Below, one piece after another: positions 7,120 through 13,985 of a DNA stretch of 17,098 nucleotides (position 1 is its first letter; each line of letters starts with the position of its first letter). Under the pieces are notes generated by a model. That model searched no databases. It saw only the letters and a list, made by a program, of their open reading frames with translations, and was not told the DNA's origin. Made by a program: the position numbers and the translations under genes. This DNA comes from CAYUNT01 sp964446285 (GTDB lineage Bacteria; Sumerlaeota; Sumerlaeia; SLMS01; CAYUNT01), in assembly GCA_964446285.1 (NCBI GenBank), contig CAYUNT010000095.1, forward strand, positions 1 through 17,098. Reading direction: 5' to 3'.

Positions 7120-7358
7120 CCCGGGAATTCTTGTGCCGAATGCGAGTTTGAGGGCTTGCTGCCAAATCTCGCAAATGGGACTAGCGGGATGCGCAGAATC
7201 CGCAGGACGCATTCCCCTCTTGCCTTTAGCCGTCGTTTTGTTGACCATATAAGGACTTTTGGCGTTCGCAAACCGCGCCATGCGGGTTTTAGTATGCGCC
7301 GCGAAAAGGATTTTCATTTCCATCTTCCATTGTCTCCGTTTTCAGAGAGTTCACTGCC

Positions 7359-9308
7359 ATGTCTGATTCTGCCTCATCCCCCTCCTCCTCCGATTCCAAC
7401 GTAAAGGTAATCCTTCCGGATAATTCTGTAATGCCAATGCCCGCCGGTTCGACGGGCGCTGATCTGGCCGCCGCGATCAGCCCGCGCCTTGCGCGCGAAG
7501 CCGTTGCCATCCGCGCCGATGGCGTGCTGCGCGACCTCTCCGCGCCGCTGGCGAATGGCGCAAAAGTCGAAATCCTAACGCCGGCCAATCCCGATGGGCT
7601 GAACATCCTGCGCCATTCGTGCGCGCACCTGATGGCGCAGGCCATTTTGCGCCTCTTCCCCGAGGCAAAGTTCGAGGACGGCCCCGCCACGGAAGACGGT
7701 TTCTGGTATGACGTGAAGACCGACCGCCCGATCACGGTCGAGGATTTCCCCGCCATCGAGACGGCCATGCGCAAGATCGTCTCGGAAAAGGTCCCGGTGC
7801 GCCGCCGCGAACTCGGGCGCGACGAAGCCCTGCGTTATTTCGCCGAGCGCGGCCAGGATTTCAAACTCGACATCATCCGCGCCATCCCCGAAGGGCAGGC
7901 GATCAGCGCCTACGAACAGGGCGATTTCGCCGATCTGTGCCGCGGACCGCATGTTCCGAACACCGGCCTGTTCAAGGCGTTCAAACTCGTCTCGGCGGCG
8001 GGTGCGTATCTGAAGGGCGATTCGAGCAACGTGCAACTGACCCGCGTGCGCGGATTTTGCTTTGCCTCGAAAAAGGAGCTCGAAGAACACGAGCGCCTGC
8101 TGGAGGAGGCGAAAAAACGCGATCACCGCCGCATCGGGCGCGAACTTGAACTCTTCATGTATCACGAATGGGCGCCGGGCGCGGCATTCTGGCTTCCCAA
8201 GGGCAAAATCTTCTATGACGCCCTGGTCGAACGCTGCATGAAACTCCACCGCGCCGAAGGCTATCAGGAAGTCTTCACGCCCATGCTTTTCAAAAAGGAC
8301 CTTTTTGAGGTTTCGGGCCACTGGCAGAACTTCCGCGAAAATATGTTCACGCTGGTGAACGAGGAAACCGACTATGCGCTGAAACCGATGAACTGCCCAT
8401 CGCACATGCTGATTTTCCGCGACCGCAAACGCAGTTATCGCGAATTGCCGCTGCGCATTTTCGACCGCGGCGTGCTGCATCGCAACGAGGCATCGGGCAC
8501 CTTGTCGGGCCTGACGCGTGTGCGCCAGTTCTGCCAGGATGACACCCACATCTTCCTTTCCGCCGAGATGATCGAGGCCGAGATCAGCCGCGTGATCGCG
8601 ATGGCGCAGCGCGTGTATGCGGCCTTCGGGCTGGAATTCTCCGGCGTATTTCTATCCACGCGCCCTGAGGCGAAATTCCTGGGCACCGTCGAACAATGGC
8701 AGCAGGCCGAATCCGCGCTTGAACGGGCCATTAAGGCGAACAACATCAATTACCAGATCAACCCGGGCGACGGCGCGTTTTACGGTCCGAAGATCGACTT
8801 TGTTGTGCGCGACGCATTGCGCCGCGAATGGCAGACGGCCACCATTCAGCTCGATTATCAACTGCCGGCGCGCTTTGAGCTGCGCTATGTGGCTGCCGAC
8901 AACACGGAAAAATGCCCGATCGTCGTCCACCGCGCGCTCTATGGATCATTCGAACGGTTCATGGGCATTTTGATCGAGCACTACGCCGGGGCGTTCCCTT
9001 TGTGGCTCGCACCCGAGCAAGTGCGCGTGATGACGATCAGCGAAAAGTTTGTCGAATACGGCCGCCGCGCGGTCGAGCGCCTGCAAGAGGCCGGATTGCG
9101 CGCATCGCTCGATGATCGCGACGACAAAATCTCGTACAAAATCCGCGAAGGGCAGCTGGCCAAAGTGCCTTACATGCTCGTCTGCGGACAGCGCGAGGTG
9201 GAATCGGAATCTGTTTCCGTGCGCACGCGCGACAATGTGGATCACGGCTCGAAGCCACTGGCGCAAGTCATCGACGAACTGCGCAAAGAAGCCAATGTGT
9301 GGTTCTAG
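7359..9308 (+). CDS. thrS: Threonyl-tRNA synthetase
   Basis: This 649-residue class II synthetase charges tRNA-Thr with threonine. All family domains are present in order. The N-terminal TGS domain is at about 14-75. The editing domain follows with H86-x-x-x-H90 and C194/H198 in L-C-R-G-P-H. The catalytic core has motif 2 R-N-E-A-S-G (375-380) and motif 3 G-S-F-E-R-F-M-G-I-L (529-538). The three zinc ligands are C346 (M-N-C-P-S-H), H397 (D-D-T-H-I-F) and H524 (V-V-H-R-A). The anticodon-binding domain runs from about 553 to the end. Length fits the bacterial norm of about 640. The first dozen residues are Ser-rich and not conserved in the family. The upstream Shine-Dalgarno is weak. The infC gene that often follows thrS is absent; a GH172 gene follows instead, after a 133-base gap containing a long inverted repeat. 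Confidence 0.98.
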   Translation: MSDSASSPSSSDSNVKVILPDNSVMPMPAGSTGADLAAAISPRLAREAVAIRADGVLRDLSAPLANGAKVEILTPANPDGLNILRHSCAHLMAQAILRLFPEAKFEDGPATEDGFWYDVKTDRPITVEDFPAIETAMRKIVSEKVPVRRRELGRDEALRYFAERGQDFKLDIIRAIPEGQAISAYEQGDFADLCRGPHVPNTGLFKAFKLVSAAGAYLKGDSSNVQLTRVRGFCFASKKELEEHERLLEEAKKRDHRRIGRELELFMYHEWAPGAAFWLPKGKIFYDALVERCMKLHRAEGYQEVFTPMLFKKDLFEVSGHWQNFRENMFTLVNEETDYALKPMNCPSHMLIFRDRKRSYRELPLRIFDRGVLHRNEASGTLSGLTRVRQFCQDDTHIFLSAEMIEAEISRVIAMAQRVYAAFGLEFSGVFLSTRPEAKFLGTVEQWQQAESALERAIKANNINYQINPGDGAFYGPKIDFVVRDALRREWQTATIQLDYQLPARFELRYVAADNTEKCPIVVHRALYGSFERFMGILIEHYAGAFPLWLAPEQVRVMTISEKFVEYGRRAVERLQEAGLRASLDDRDDKISYKIREGQLAKVPYMLVCGQREVESESVSVRTRDNVDHGSKPLAQVIDELRKEANVWF

Positions 9309-9335
9309 CGCGCCCTGATTCGGAATAGAAACATG

Positions 9336-9390
9336 ACCACAAAGGCACGAAGGCACAAAGAATATCTTGGTGTCATCGTGTCTTTGCGGT
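9336..9390 (+). repeat. Imperfect 25-bp inverted repeat with 5-base loop after thrS
   Basis: The left arm 9336-9360 and right arm 9366-9390 pair over 25 positions with five mismatches, two of which would be G-U pairs in RNA. The loop is aatat. The left arm is itself a period-8 array (acaaaggc, acgaaggc, acaaagaa). There is no T-run after the stem, so termination is possible but not the obvious reading. It may stabilise the thrS mRNA 3' end or be a repeat-derived palindrome. Confidence 0.75.
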
Positions 9391-9427
9391 AATATATTGC
9401 AGAATAAATATGTCTTTTTACCACAAC

Positions 9428-9433
9428 AAGGAG
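9428..9433 (+). promoter_or_regulatory. Ribosome-binding site that fixes the GH172 start
   Basis: AAGGAG ends eight bases before the ATG at 9442. The open frame extends back to 9367, but that stretch is the inverted repeat read as protein and has no ribosome-binding site. Confidence 0.75.
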
Positions 9434-9441
9434 CAAGTTCC

Positions 9442-10533
9442 ATGAGCGTTCCCCTGCATCTCGGTCTGGGTTCCCTCCAGAAGCTTTCCAACGCCGAATC
9501 GCGTTCGATCACCGCCGAAAACGTATTTGGCGAAAAGGGAAAAGGCGGAATGGCCCTGGTGGATGCGTGCCAGGATGAGGTCAAAAAGATCGGCCAGACT
9601 TGGTATCCCGGCACTCCGGCGCGCGAACTGGGACAGGGCTTTAAGGTCCGCCCCTGCCTGCGTCTGCCCGCCAACACGACCACGACCATCATGGACGTCG
9701 CCGGCCCGGGCGTGATTCAGCACATCTGGGCTACATTCCACGAAAAGTTTTATCGCGATTTGATTTTGCGCGCCTATTGGGACGATTCGCCGAATCCGTC
9801 GATCGAGGTGCCGTTGGGGGATTTCTTTTGCAACGCCTGGGAAAAACGCACGAACATCGTCTCGATTCCGATCAACGTGAATCCATGCGGCGGGTTTAAT
9901 TGCTACTTCCCGATGCCCTTCCGCCGCCATGCGCGCATCACAATCGAGAATCTGGCGCCTGCCGAACTCGATGGCTTTTATTATGCGATCAATTACGCCC
10001 TGACGGATGTGGCTGAAGATGACGCTTATTTCCACGCGCAGTTCCGCCGCTCCAATCCGCTCGAATTAGAAAAGGATTATGTAATTGTGGACGGCATCAA
10101 GGGGCGCGGGCATTACGTCGGCGCGTTTATGGCCTGGCAGCAAAACAACAGCGGATGGTGGGGCGAGGGCGAAATCAAGATGTTCATCGACGGCGACAAG
10201 GATTTCCCGACGATTTGCGGCACGGGCACGGAGGATTATTTCGGCGGCGCGTGGTGTTTTCAGTCGAATTTCAGCGCGCCGTTTCTCGGATATCCGATGG
10301 GCGCTTGCGATGGCAAACCCGGCAATCGCCACACGCTCTATCGTTTCCACATTCTCGACCCGGTGCATTTCCGGTCGGATTTGCGCGTAACGATGCAGGC
10401 GCTCGGATGGCGCAAAGAAGGCCGTTTCCTGCCGCTGCAAGACGACATTGCTTCTGTGTGTTATTGGTATCAAACCCTGCCGCACAATCCCTTTCCGCCG
10501 CTTCCCTCGCGCAATGAATTGGAAGTGATATAA
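9442..10533 (+). CDS. GH172 (DUF2961) family glycoside hydrolase
   Basis: This 363-residue protein belongs to the DUF2961 family, now glycoside hydrolase family 172. Characterised members act on difructose dianhydride or on furanose-containing glycans. Typical family features are the N-terminal S-R-S-I-T-A-E-N (20-27), the jelly-roll stretch around G-P-G-V-I-Q-H-I-W (88-96), P-L-G-D-F-F (124-129), and two signature acidic motifs, G-E-G-E-I-K-M-F-I-D-G-D (241-252) and G-T-G-T-E-D-Y-F-G (260-268). By analogy, Glu244 (or Glu242) and Glu264 are the likely catalytic pair. No signal peptide is present, so it should be cytosolic. It ends 28 bases before the GH1 gene on the same strand and probably shares its transcript. 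The actual substrate cannot be read from sequence. Confidence 0.9.
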   Translation: MSVPLHLGLGSLQKLSNAESRSITAENVFGEKGKGGMALVDACQDEVKKIGQTWYPGTPARELGQGFKVRPCLRLPANTTTTIMDVAGPGVIQHIWATFHEKFYRDLILRAYWDDSPNPSIEVPLGDFFCNAWEKRTNIVSIPINVNPCGGFNCYFPMPFRRHARITIENLAPAELDGFYYAINYALTDVAEDDAYFHAQFRRSNPLELEKDYVIVDGIKGRGHYVGAFMAWQQNNSGWWGEGEIKMFIDGDKDFPTICGTGTEDYFGGAWCFQSNFSAPFLGYPMGACDGKPGNRHTLYRFHILDPVHFRSDLRVTMQALGWRKEGRFLPLQDDIASVCYWYQTLPHNPFPPLPSRNELEVI

Positions 10534-10561
10534 CCTGGATCGCTCATTAGGAATATACACC

Positions 10562-11887
10562 ATGCCCGCCACGAAATTTCCGAAGTCGTTTCTGTGGGGT
10601 TGCGCCGCCTCCGCATATCAGATCGAAGGCGCGGTCGATGCGGATGGGCGAATGCCCTCCACATGGGATGAATTCTGCACGCGTCCCGGCGCCATCTGGG
10701 AAGGCCAGTCCGGGCGCGTGGCCTGCGATCATTATCATCGTTGGGAAGAAGACCTGGACCTAATCGCGCGCATCGGATTCCAATCCTACCGGTTCTCGAC
10801 GGCCTGGCCGCGCATCCTGCCCGAGGGCACGGGACGCGTGAACCCGCTGGGGCTGGATTTTTACGACCGACTCACCGACGGTTTGCTCGCGCGTGGCATC
10901 AAGCCCATGTTGTGCCTGCATCACTGGGACCTGCCGCTGACGCTGGAAAAGCGCGGCGGATGGCGCAAGCGCGAAACGGCCAAGGCGTTTGGCGAATATG
11001 CCTCGTGCGTGGCGCGCCGCCTCGGAGACCGCGTGCATTTGTGGGCGCCCTTCAACGAAATCCCGGTGATTATCCACGAAGGGTTCACGACGGGCAATTT
11101 TCCGCCTGGCGCAAAGGAGAGCCAGCAGGTCATCCGCCAGGTGGCGCATCATTTGCTTCTGGCGCATGGGCTGGCGGTGCAGGCTATCCGCGCCGAGGCG
11201 AAAACCCCGGAAGTCGGCCTGATCCACAACAGCCATGTCCCGCTGCCCTTCTCCGAACACCCGGACGATGTGGATGCGGCGCGGCGCCGATGCGCCGAAA
11301 AAAACGGCTGGCTTCTCGACGCCATTTTCCGCGGACGCTACCCGGAGGCCGAACGCCGCCGCCTCGGGGCCAATGCGCCGAAAATCACCCCCGGCGACAT
11401 GAAAATCATCAGCCAGCCGCTCGATTATTTTGGCCTCAACTTTTACTTCTCGCCCGAGGTCGTGCATGCCGATGGCGCCGTCCGGCCCGTCGAACGCCAT
11501 TTCCCGCGCACAGACACCAACTGGCCCATCACCGAAGACGGCATTTATTGGGGATTGCGCTGGCATTATGATCTCTACAAGCCGCCGGTGCTTTATGTGA
11601 CTGAAAACGGTTGCGGCTTTCCCGACAAAATGACGGCCGAGGGGCGCGTGGACGACTATGCGCGCATTGCCTATTTGCGTTCGCATCTGCGCATGACGCG
11701 GCGCGCGCTCGACGACGGCCTGCCGGTTCGCGGTTACTTTATATGGTCCATTCTGGACAATTTCGAGTGGGCTTGCGGTTATTCCAAGCGCTTCGGGCTG
11801 GTGCATGTGAATTACGAAACGCTGCAGCGCACGCCCAAAGCCAGCGCCGAATGGGTTTCGCGCGTGATTCGCGACAATGGCTTTTAG
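10562..11887 (+). CDS. GH1 family beta-glycosidase (beta-glucosidase-like)
   Basis: This 441-residue retaining glycosidase has a (beta/alpha)8 barrel and hydrolyses terminal beta-linked sugars such as glucose or galactose. The N-terminus F-L-W-G-C-A-A-S-A-Y-Q-I-E-G (10-23) is typical of family 1. The acid/base is Glu166 in F-N-E-I, where most members have F-N-E-P. The nucleophile is Glu348 in Y-V-T-E-N-G. Sugar-binding residues Q20, H121, N165, E402 and W403 (N-F-E-W-A-C-G-Y) are in place. The E-W pair points to a non-phosphorylated substrate rather than a 6-phospho-beta-glycosidase. Length matches bacterial GH1 enzymes. There is no signal peptide. The ribosome-binding site is weak (TAGGA, about nine bases upstream), consistent with read-through from the GH172 gene 28 bases before. 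A T7 tract follows the stop. Confidence 0.95.
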   Translation: MPATKFPKSFLWGCAASAYQIEGAVDADGRMPSTWDEFCTRPGAIWEGQSGRVACDHYHRWEEDLDLIARIGFQSYRFSTAWPRILPEGTGRVNPLGLDFYDRLTDGLLARGIKPMLCLHHWDLPLTLEKRGGWRKRETAKAFGEYASCVARRLGDRVHLWAPFNEIPVIIHEGFTTGNFPPGAKESQQVIRQVAHHLLLAHGLAVQAIRAEAKTPEVGLIHNSHVPLPFSEHPDDVDAARRRCAEKNGWLLDAIFRGRYPEAERRRLGANAPKITPGDMKIISQPLDYFGLNFYFSPEVVHADGAVRPVERHFPRTDTNWPITEDGIYWGLRWHYDLYKPPVLYVTENGCGFPDKMTAEGRVDDYARIAYLRSHLRMTRRALDDGLPVRGYFIWSILDNFEWACGYSKRFGLVHVNYETLQRTPKASAEWVSRVIRDNGF

Positions 11888-11917
11888 CAAGCGTGCCTTG
11901 TGCCTTGTGCTTTTTTT
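11886..11917 (+). terminator. Possible terminator after the GH1 gene, built on a period-7 repeat
   Basis: Two gtgcctt units (11893-11906) and a partial third lead directly into seven T residues (11911-11917). A weak, bulged stem can be drawn between agcaag and cttgtgct. The stem is poor, but the position straight after the stop codon and the T-run suggest transcript release. Confidence 0.35.
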
Positions 11918-11962
11918 CAAGCTAGCCGCCATATCATCAAAGGTGCATGTCGTTATGGTGCC

Positions 11963-11998
11963 TGTCCTATAGGTCCCATTTGTCCCATAAGTCTCATC
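11963..11998. repeat. Period-9 tandem array related to that at 40-75
   Basis: Four 9-base units are seen: tgtcctata, ggtcccatt, tgtcccata and agtctcatc. All share a gtc(c/t)c(t/a)-like core and the 9-base period of the array at 40-75, where the tail is ttt/ttg instead of at. It is non-coding and lies between the GH1 and FecR-domain genes. Confidence 0.7.
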
Positions 11999-12066
11999 GC
12001 CTAATAGGCCAACGGCACCCAACCGGACGCGAAACGCAAGTTCAGACAATTCCGCGATATTCGTCC

Positions 12067-12095
12067 TCGACGGGCGAAAAAAATCAGAATATAAA
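12067..12095 (+). promoter_or_regulatory. Possible sigma70-like promoter for the FecR-pseudopilin-propeller cluster
   Basis: TCGACG (12067-12072, four of six to the -35 consensus) is separated by exactly 17 bases, including an A-rich run, from TATAAA (12090-12095, five of six to the -10 consensus). It would give a leader of roughly 90 bases before the FecR-domain gene. Pattern evidence only. Confidence 0.4.
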
Positions 12096-12189
12096 GTGTT
12101 AGTAAGTGTGACGGGCGCAAGGAAAGGGATCGCGCCGGATTGTTGGATGTCAGGCGACCCTTTTATCGAATATGCCCGGCTTAACTTGA

Positions 12190-13095
12190 ATGGATGCAGG
12201 GATGAACAGGGAAAAAGACTCGATTCCCCGGCTTGGGCAAAAGGAGCAGGCGCTGGATCGTGCGCTCTTGCAGGCTGGGAAGTCGTGGCGCTCAAAACGA
12301 GCGCGCCCGGGCGAAGGAGAAGTCTCGCCCGCATCGCGTTTGCGCATGACCGAGGCGCTGATTGAGACCGCCCGCAAGGAGCGTGCTCGTTCCTGGTTTG
12401 GTCTTTTTGCGGGATACCCGGCCCTTGGATTTGCAGGCTGGTTAAGGGGGATTTCGCGTCCGCTCGGATATGGCCTGGCGGGCGCGTTTGCGGCCTTGGC
12501 GCTTTTTGTCTGGCTGGCCCCGAGCCAGCAGCCGCCCGTCCATGTTCTCTATTCCGCGGACTCGAAGGACGTGCGCGCATCTGGCTCCGCAAAGATTGTT
12601 GCCCGCCAGGAACCAGGAACGGTGATCGAGTTCGGGACAGATTCGCAGGTTCTTGTGCGTTCAGGCGCTTGTGTGGAGGCGGCCAGCGCCAGCCGCCTGC
12701 GCCTTTCGAGCGGTGAAATCTGGCTCTACCACGCCGGGACGCCGCGTGATATTCAGATTGAAACGCCTTTGGGCACGGTTATCCCCACGGGCACTGTGTT
12801 TGGAGTGCGCTTGGCAGAGGCGGGCGCAAGTCCGGCGGCGAATAAGGCGAGCATTGAAGTGGCCGTGATGGAAGGCAAAGTTGAGATTTCGATGGCGGGC
12901 GGCGGCTCGGCGTCGCAAGTGGCCGCGGGCCAGCGATTTAGCGCCGCCTCGGACGGAACCGCCCCCCGGATCGAAACGGATTCTGTTGAGGTTCCCGAGT
13001 GGGCGCAGGAGCTGCTGGCCGCGTGGCGTCAGAGTTTCTTCGAGCGATACTTCCCGTCGGCCGCGGGCGCCCCCGCGCGCAATAAATCCGATTGA
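12190..13095 (+). CDS. FecR-domain membrane protein
   Basis: This 301-residue protein has a charged cytosolic N-terminal part (1-90), one membrane segment (about 92-110) and an extracytoplasmic FecR-type beta domain (about 117-252). The FecR signature is visible: S-S-G-E-I-W-L (173-179), I-E-T-P-L-G-T-V-I-P-T-G-T-V-F-G-V (190-206), V-M-E-G-K-V-E-I (226-233) and V-A-A-G-Q-R-F (244-250). Classical FecR proteins regulate an extracytoplasmic sigma factor from an outer-membrane signal. No sigma gene is adjacent, so this may be a structural or sensing variant. The start is uncertain: ATG at 12190 and ATG at 12202 both lack a good ribosome-binding site. It is followed after 167 bases by a pseudopilin gene and then a secreted beta-propeller gene, so it may belong to their envelope function. 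Confidence 0.82.
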   Translation: MDAGMNREKDSIPRLGQKEQALDRALLQAGKSWRSKRARPGEGEVSPASRLRMTEALIETARKERARSWFGLFAGYPALGFAGWLRGISRPLGYGLAGAFAALALFVWLAPSQQPPVHVLYSADSKDVRASGSAKIVARQEPGTVIEFGTDSQVLVRSGACVEAASASRLRLSSGEIWLYHAGTPRDIQIETPLGTVIPTGTVFGVRLAEAGASPAANKASIEVAVMEGKVEISMAGGGSASQVAAGQRFSAASDGTAPRIETDSVEVPEWAQELLAAWRQSFFERYFPSAAGAPARNKSD

Positions 13096-13262
13096 TATGC
13101 AGGCTTAAGGAGGTGCACACAAGCCAAGGAATCCAGGCGGCGGGGATGCCGCGCCGCGCCATGATTCGCACACGCGAGATATGGCGGGGTTTCTTGGAAT
13201 CAGAAGGCTGGATCGCGGTGAAGGAGGAACAACCGGCGGAGGGCATATTGGGCGGCCCGTAG
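13096..13262 (+). other. Gap with an orphan consensus ribosome-binding site and a 38-codon micro-ORF
   Basis: TAAGGAGGTG (13106-13115) is a ten-base match to the anti-Shine-Dalgarno, but no start codon lies at a normal distance after it. An ATG at 13146 opens a 38-codon frame ending in TAG at 13260-13262. This stop touches the ATG of the pseudopilin in the same frame (TAGATG). The micro-ORF product is not recognisable. It may be a leader peptide or the remnant of a gene. Confidence 0.3.
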
Positions 13263-13985
13263 ATGCCGTCCGGGCGTCGGCGAATGAAAAAAGCAGTCCA
13301 TTTGCGAGCCTTCACATTGATTGAATTGCTCGTTGTGGTGGGGATTATAGCCATCCTCGCCGCGATAGCGGTGCCGCATTTGCTTGAAGCGCAGACACGC
13401 GCAAAGGTTTCCGCCGCCAAAAACAACCTCCGGATCGTAGCCGGAGCTCTTGAAGCATATCATGTGGATTTCAGCGCGTATCCCGCAATGCGAGCGATGC
13501 CTCCGGAGGATCCGTTTGGACTTCTGGCAGACCATCAACTGGCTGGGCTTACAACGCCTGTGGCGTATATTTCGGCAAGCTGCATGCGCGATCCGTTTGG
13601 TGTTATTCGCCAACGGGCCTATACTTTTTCCGGACGGACGGCCTCCTCTGGCGCTGCGGCCCGCGCCGCGGAGGATACCGGGCTTCCGGTGCCTTCCGTT
13701 GTGAATCCGGGAAAATCGTTGTTGTATTACGAATATCGATCCTTTTCGCAATTTGTGGAGATTACGTGGATACAAAGAGACGGCGCGGCGGTGATAAGCA
13801 TCGGCCCCGATTCGAGGGATTCCTTCGGGGTCTATGCGCCTTTTGGCGAGGCGCTTCCGGCCGCCGCCCGCGCGCTGGGAATACAAAACGGAGTCGATTG
13901 CCTCTACGATCCTACAAATGGGACAGTCAGCGAAGGGGATCTTCCTCGATATATTGGAGAGGTCTCCTTTTCCCAGCAAATATGA
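13263..13985 (+). CDS. Type II secretion-type pseudopilin
   Basis: This 240-residue pseudopilin, exported and cut by a prepilin peptidase, has the leader R-A-F-T-L-I-E-L-L. The cut falls after Ala16, Glu21 is at mature +5, and a hydrophobic helix runs to about residue 40 with A-I-A-V-P after it. The helix continues into N-N-L-R-I-V-A-G-A-L-E-A-Y (54-66), usual for major-type pseudopilins. The middle (residues 80-175) is not recognisable. The tail has I-G-P-D-S-R-D-S-F (180-188) and Y-D-P-T-N-G-T-V-S-E-G-D (215-226), both with counterparts in the pseudopilin at 2112-2708. The start could instead be ATG 13284, giving the more typical short leader M-K-K-A-V-H-L-R-A; neither has a strong ribosome-binding site. 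Its stop overlaps the next gene's ATG by four bases (ATGA), so translation is probably coupled. Confidence 0.88.
   Translation: MPSGRRRMKKAVHLRAFTLIELLVVVGIIAILAAIAVPHLLEAQTRAKVSAAKNNLRIVAGALEAYHVDFSAYPAMRAMPPEDPFGLLADHQLAGLTTPVAYISASCMRDPFGVIRQRAYTFSGRTASSGAAARAAEDTGLPVPSVVNPGKSLLYYEYRSFSQFVEITWIQRDGAAVISIGPDSRDSFGVYAPFGEALPAAARALGIQNGVDCLYDPTNGTVSEGDLPRYIGEVSFSQQI

Larger units (their letters stand above)
7013..7358. other. Intergenic region between the CofE-like gene and thrS, 346 bases
   Basis: It holds a 17-bp direct repeat pair, the inverted copy of the 26-bp repeat forming a terminator, and about 240 further bases that should contain the thrS promoter and leader. TTGACC near 7241 followed by ATATAAGG is the only promoter-like patch, but spacing to a -10 is poor. 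I find no T-box features. The thrS start has only a weak AGAGAG ribosome-binding site. Confidence 0.5.
11888..12189. other. Intergenic region between GH1 and the FecR-domain gene, 302 bases
   Basis: It contains a T-run terminator candidate, two short-period arrays, and a promoter candidate at 12067-12095 for the FecR-domain gene. A GTG-initiated frame from 12096 runs into the FecR-domain gene in another frame and has no recognisable protein. I see no sigma-factor gene or RNA gene here, although FecR-like genes often follow one. Confidence 0.5.

Noticed and set aside
7120..7358. A T-box or other riboswitch before thrS
   Set aside because: I could not find the T-box consensus or a plausible specifier and antiterminator arrangement. 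T-boxes are also mainly found in Firmicutes.
7575..8549. A 324-codon minus-strand open frame inside thrS
   Set aside because: It is a mirror of the thrS coding sequence, which carries every synthetase motif.
12096..12365. A GTG-initiated 89-codon frame just after the promoter candidate
   Set aside because: Most of it overlaps the FecR-domain gene in another frame, and the unique part has no recognisable sequence or ribosome-binding site.
10760..12592. A 610-codon open frame on the minus strand opposite the GH1 gene
   Set aside because: It lies opposite the GH1 gene, whose protein is unmistakable. The frame has no family motif and crosses a non-coding gap with tandem repeats. Long antisense frames are expected in GC-rich coding DNA.
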